Assembly: GCA_013399305.1 (NCBI GenBank)
Contig: VXAI01000195.1
Span: 62,001-126,000 of the forward strand
Direction: 5' to 3'
DNA: 64,000 nucleotides
Source: Rostratula benghalensis
Taxonomy: Eukaryota > Chordata > Aves > Charadriiformes > Rostratulidae
Shown: positions 59,746 to 64,000 of the stretch, one piece after another
Layout of the letters: every line of letters starts with the position of its first letter
Position numbering within the stretch: the stretch's first letter is position 1
Position numbers and translations under genes: made by a program
Notes under the pieces: model-generated
The model's input: the letters and a program-made list of their open reading frames with translations, nothing else
Told to the model about the DNA's origin: nothing
Databases searched by the model: none

Positions 59746-61667
59746 CTGAGGAGAAGGGAAAGAGCCAGGAGTCAGGCAGGAGAATGCACGCTTGAGCAGA
59801 GCACGTACACTTTCACAGAATTATATCCAGCTTAAATGTATCTTTGCTCCCCTCCCCTAACAAAAAAGACACAACACGCAAGGATTGAGAATTAGGACTT
59901 TGATAATTTGTCGTGGAAAAAAAGCTGTTTAGTGATGAAAACTACCTTCAACTGACCTTAATGAGCATTTCCAAAGGAGCCATTGGAGAGCTACATTTCG
60001 TATCAACGTTGATTCCCCCCATGTTTCCAAGACCATCTGACACAAGCAGCAAAGATCAAACCAGGAGCCCATGCAGTACTGGTTGAGCCTCCCCGCAGTC
60101 ACCACCATCATGGGGCTGCCGAGTCCACCAGGGAAGGCTGTCACGGGAGTTCTTGGACCTTTCCCTCCCCTACCCAGTCCTTTCACCCATTTACTGCTGT
60201 TCCTCATCCTAGGAGGGCATTTTGAGATATGAGGGCCTCCTCTGAGCACCTTAAAGCCTGGTAAAAATAGAACTGACCAGAGACTATAGGATGCCAAAAA
60301 AATCCAGACTTCCTTTCCTCCTCTCTCATTTTCATTCTGAGAGATATTTGAAGGAAAACGACCTGTCACACCTTAAAAAGCCACAAACTATTTCAGAGCA
60401 GAACCAGGATGATTTCCAGGTTTTAAGCAGCTTTATTGCTTTTAACCAATGCTGGCTTCCAAGAACCGTGGCATCTGGATAGGAAGTTCCTAACAACAAT
60501 CGTTGGAGAATCCGTGCATGAAACGCCAGGCTCACAACCAGTACCTCAACAGGCTGGGATGCTCTCATCTTCCAGTACAGGCACCAGAACAGGCCAATTA
60601 TTCAGCTATTTCCCTGGGATCCCCCCGAAACACCTCATGGAAAGCTGGGGAGAAGCTGATCGACTGCCAGTTTGTTTAGAAAAATGTATTTATAATCAAA
60701 TCCTCATTTTCAAAGCAGAAGCAGGCACCTCTGCAGCTCCTCCAAGCCTGGAAAACAACTGAAACGCTTAATAAAGACCGAAGCACAGTGAAACTGTGAC
60801 GTCCATATTCTCGGAAAACATCTCTGCTCCCAGGGAAAACCAACCCACCACTTTGTTTTCCACACACTTGCTCCTTCACTCGTCTCCCAGTATGAAATTT
60901 GGTGGAAATTAGAGAGTCATAACACAAACCTTATGTGCCCCAGGAACTTGTCTAAATCGTAACTACTCTGAGATGCTTCTGGAGGAGATGCTGAGACGTC
61001 GTTCATCACCTCTCGTTCTCCTCCAGTTTGGTGAGGGGTGTTAATGAAATTAACACAGTGTCACCTGTCAGTCTGAGACCAGCTTCTCAGGCCAAACACC
61101 ACTGATTGTTGGACTGGGAACTGCACTTAAAACACTCAGCCTCGGCCCCCTGCCCTGAAGGTTGGGGGATGCTCCTTACGCTGCTCGCTCAGCAGGGGAT
61201 GGGGGTTTCCAGCAGGAAGGACAGGCAATTTTCAAGCTCCTTCTGAAGGTTTATCACCTGCACTAGGAGGACAGAACCACAGCTCATTAACTCCTCCACT
61301 GCTACAGAGGTGACCCTCAGAAACAGGAGGGGATCACAGACATCAATAGTGTGAACTAATATAATTTCAGACCTGAAGGCAAAACATTTAGAAATTAAAC
61401 TCTAACACTGAAGACCCAGGAGATAACACATCACTATTCTGAGTTAGCCAACATAAATTATTTTATAAAGCATTTAAGTTCAGATATTCAATTCTAAAGT
61501 CTTAAGGGAGAGGTTTTCCCTAAAGCAACGTTCTTGGGAAGGTCTGAAATAGGCAGTTGCACATCACCCAAGATGGACTCCTCCAGCTGCCCAGCGCTCA
61601 AACACCTTCACGCTTTGGCTTCGGTGATCACTGACAGTTACAGAATGTACCAAGAACTCCAAATATC

Positions 61668-61820
61668 ACAGAATGATATGGGGTTAGAAGGGACCTCTGG
61701 AGATCATCCAGTCCAACCCCCTGCCAAGGCAGGTCCACCCCAGAGCAGGTCCCACAGGAACGTGTCCATGGGCGGCGGGGTTTGAGGGGGTTGGATGTCT
61801 CCAGAGATGGAGAATCCCAA
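61668..61820 (-). mobile_element. CR1 LINE fragment
   Basis: A 150-bp inverted CR1 3' end (cacagaatgatatggggtta) lies in the FBXW11 intron upstream of exon 59608-59745. Confidence 0.88.
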
Positions 61821-62589
61821 ATTTTGCTTGTAAGAGTTTCCTGAGCGAAGAGCAGTCAGTAAAAGCGTGCTCAGCAGCCCCCCGGGACACCAGCAGGCTG
61901 AAGAAGCTGACCATAGGAAGCTACTTCATCAGCTCCCCATAAGAAAACACTGGCTTCAAATAAAAGAATCCAAAGCATTATTTATATCCACGTGAAGGCA
62001 CGATAAAGCAGCAAGTCCTACGCAGGTGCACGTTTTTAATGCTGTGAGTAGATGTCATCTCATTTTGATATTATATGGTGTGGCTACTGTGGGAAAATAC
62101 TTCATGTTTTTGGAGAACTTGTAAAATCCCCTTACACTGCGTAAATTTTCAGTGTGCTGGGAAAGTAGCCACAATACACAGAGAATATACAGCAGCCTTT
62201 CCATTGGCAACAGAGTGAAAACAGATGTGGGCCTATAGAGAAAGAACATTATTTGAGATGACTAAATAGGGCCGAGTGGGTGGGCAAGCTGGAGGACCCT
62301 CTGAAAAGGAACATGTTTAATACAATACTGGTGGACCACATCAAAGCCTTCTCCTGGAGGCAATTTCTGGTTGTGACTGAAGAGCTCAGTCACTAAAAGG
62401 CTTCATCCTCAACCTCCTTCCAGGAGATACCTTCATAAAGCGCGCGCACGCCCAGGAGGTGGCCACGTACAAGGGGTGAGGAAGGAGTTCCTGCATTTTA
62501 TGGGCTGCTACAAGCACCAGGGAGTCAAGGATGAAGAGACAAGAGGATTTCTTTGCATATTTATGGTACCAAACCTAACAGCAATATAT

Positions 62590-63228
62590 GCAACACCCAC
62601 TACTGAGTCCTGGTGGTCAACAGGACACCCATGAGCCAGCATTGTGCCCTTGTGGCTAAGAAGGCCACTGGCATCCTGGGGGGGCGTCAGGAAGAGTGTG
62701 ACCAGCAGGTGGAGGGAGATTATCAGCACTGGATCCAGTTTTAGGCTCCTCAGGTCAAGAAGGACAAGGAACTGCTGGAGAGGGGACAGCAAAGGGCTAG
62801 GAGGATGAATGAGGGGCCGAGAACATCTCTCTGATGAGGAAAGGCTGAGGGACTTGGGCCTTTTTAGTCTGGAGAAGAGAAGGCTGAGGGGGGATCTGAT
62901 CAACACCTGGAAATACTTAAAGGTTGGGTGTCATGAGGAAGGGGCCAGGATTTTTTCAGTGGTGCCCAGGGACAGGACAAGAGGGAATGGGGACAAACTT
63001 GACCATGAGAAGTTCCTTCTCAACATGAGGAGGAACTTCTTCCCTTTGAGGGTGGCAGAGCCCTGGCAGAGGTTGCCCAGAGAGGTGGTGGAGTCTCTGT
63101 CTCTGGAGACATTCCCAACCCTCCTGGCTGTGTTCCTGTGCAGCCTGCTCCTTTGGCAGAGGGGGTTGGACTGGATGTTCTCCAGAGGTCCCTTCCAACC
63201 CCATATCATTCTGTGATTCTGTAATGCA
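62590..63228 (+). mobile_element. CR1 LINE fragment (right arm of inverted pair)
   Basis: This plus-strand CR1 is antisense to FBXW11 and ends cccttccaaccccatatcat and tctgtgattctg. Its frame reads [20 protein letters not shown] and [18 protein letters not shown]. It pairs with the copy at 57572-58222. Confidence 0.93.
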
Positions 63229-64000
63229 TTTTCCATAGATCCCCTCAAGGTCTTCATGAGAACTGCATCTAAACACGGGTTTCACAGTTAAACGCAGGAT
63301 GTTGAGGAACAAACACTATCTCCTCAGTTCACGTGCACAGAAGAGAGGTTTCTCACACTTTAAGAGCCTGCTCGAGCCACAGCACCAAGTAGCTGACAGA
63401 TGTTCCCCAACCAACAGAATCTGAATCTACAAGTGATAAAGACCAAGCACGAAGCCAAAGCATCTGCCACAGCAGGAGAGCCATTTGGAAGCTGAAGAAA
63501 TGCAGAAATGGATTAAGAAAGAAAAAAAAAACAAACCCCAGGCATTTAGAGAGAAAAGTACACACAGAAAACAGTCCAAGATGTAGAGGTATAGCCAAGC
63601 CTCGGCTGTGCCAGAATACGTTCACTGGTACGGGGATGCACAGTAAGAAACGCTGAAATCCACGTGGGTTAACAGTTGGACCATTAACTAGAGGTTGGAA
63701 GTGTTAAGGATGATCTGCTGGGAACAGGGTTTTTTTTCCCCCATGTGATAATGTAGACTCTGCTCAGCTCCTTGGCGAAAAGTTGCATTTTTAATCCTTG
63801 TGAGTGTTATTGCAGAGTAAGTGGGTTTATCTTAATCCCAGAAACCAAAGAGTTTCTCTTCCCTCTGAACGCACAGTTCTCCTGCAGGACAAATGGGGCA
63901 GAAAAAAGAGGAAAAGGAAGACATACTTTTCTTACACACACAGGGATTTCTCCTGAAGTGTCAGGCATTTACACCAGGAGCAGTTAAGATCCAAACCCTT

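Larger units (their letters stand above)
59746..64000 (-). other. FBXW11: FBXW11 upstream intron (partial)
   Basis: At least 4.25 kb of intron precede the first exon seen. Apart from two CR1 fragments I find nothing coding. The exon that should precede TIESNW was searched for by eye and is absent. Confidence 0.7.

Noticed and set aside
59746..64000. Search for the FBXW11 exon encoding the end of the F-box region
   Set aside because: No stretch resembling it was found; only intron and CR1 sequence.
1..64000. tRNA, rRNA, CRISPR, operon-type or viral features
   Set aside because: Nothing with the required structure was seen. The window is ordinary nuclear vertebrate DNA.

Overview
The window looks like avian nuclear DNA. 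It carries at least twelve CR1 LINE fragments, several ending in the ATTCTRTG-type 3' terminus typical of bird and reptile CR1. Introns are compact (about 0.6-4 kb), no Alu/L1-type repeats are visible, and one gene reads as a near-verbatim vertebrate FBXW11. All assignments come from reading the sequence; no database was searched.

Layout. (1) 1-9150: a multi-exon gene on the minus strand that I cannot name. I assembled it from eight exon candidates whose reading phases all join. A CpG-island promoter with a palindromic ETS site and GC boxes lies at about 8880-9150, the stop codon is at 2908-2910, and poly(A) signals lie at 2069 and 389. Joined, the exons encode about 309 residues, helix-rich and hydrophobic, with no domain I recognise. 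(2) 9150-46700: about 37 kb with no supportable gene. It holds CR1 fragments, one old palindromic element, A/T tracts and a few CpG-retaining or motif-dense patches that could be regulatory. One minus-strand open frame at 36069-36379 has a membrane-like segment and is worth testing. (3) 46700-64000: the 3' half of FBXW11 (beta-TrCP2) on the minus strand. Seven coding exons give the whole seven-bladed WD40 propeller and the C-terminus (325 residues). A spliced 3'UTR has its last exon at about 46735-49383. The F-box and N-terminal exons lie beyond position 64000.

Both genes run right to left, so FBXW11 is followed downstream by the desert and then by the unknown gene. FBXW11 would supply the substrate-recognition propeller of an SCF ubiquitin ligase. 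Nothing in the sequence links the unknown gene to that pathway.

Most interesting observations: the unidentified eight-exon gene; an inverted pair of very similar CR1 copies bracketing two FBXW11 exons; a CR1 copy about 30 bp from an FBXW11 splice donor whose old ORF2 tail is in frame with the exon; and an intron 27 nt after the FBXW11 stop codon, with an in-frame 28-codon extension running across the splice.
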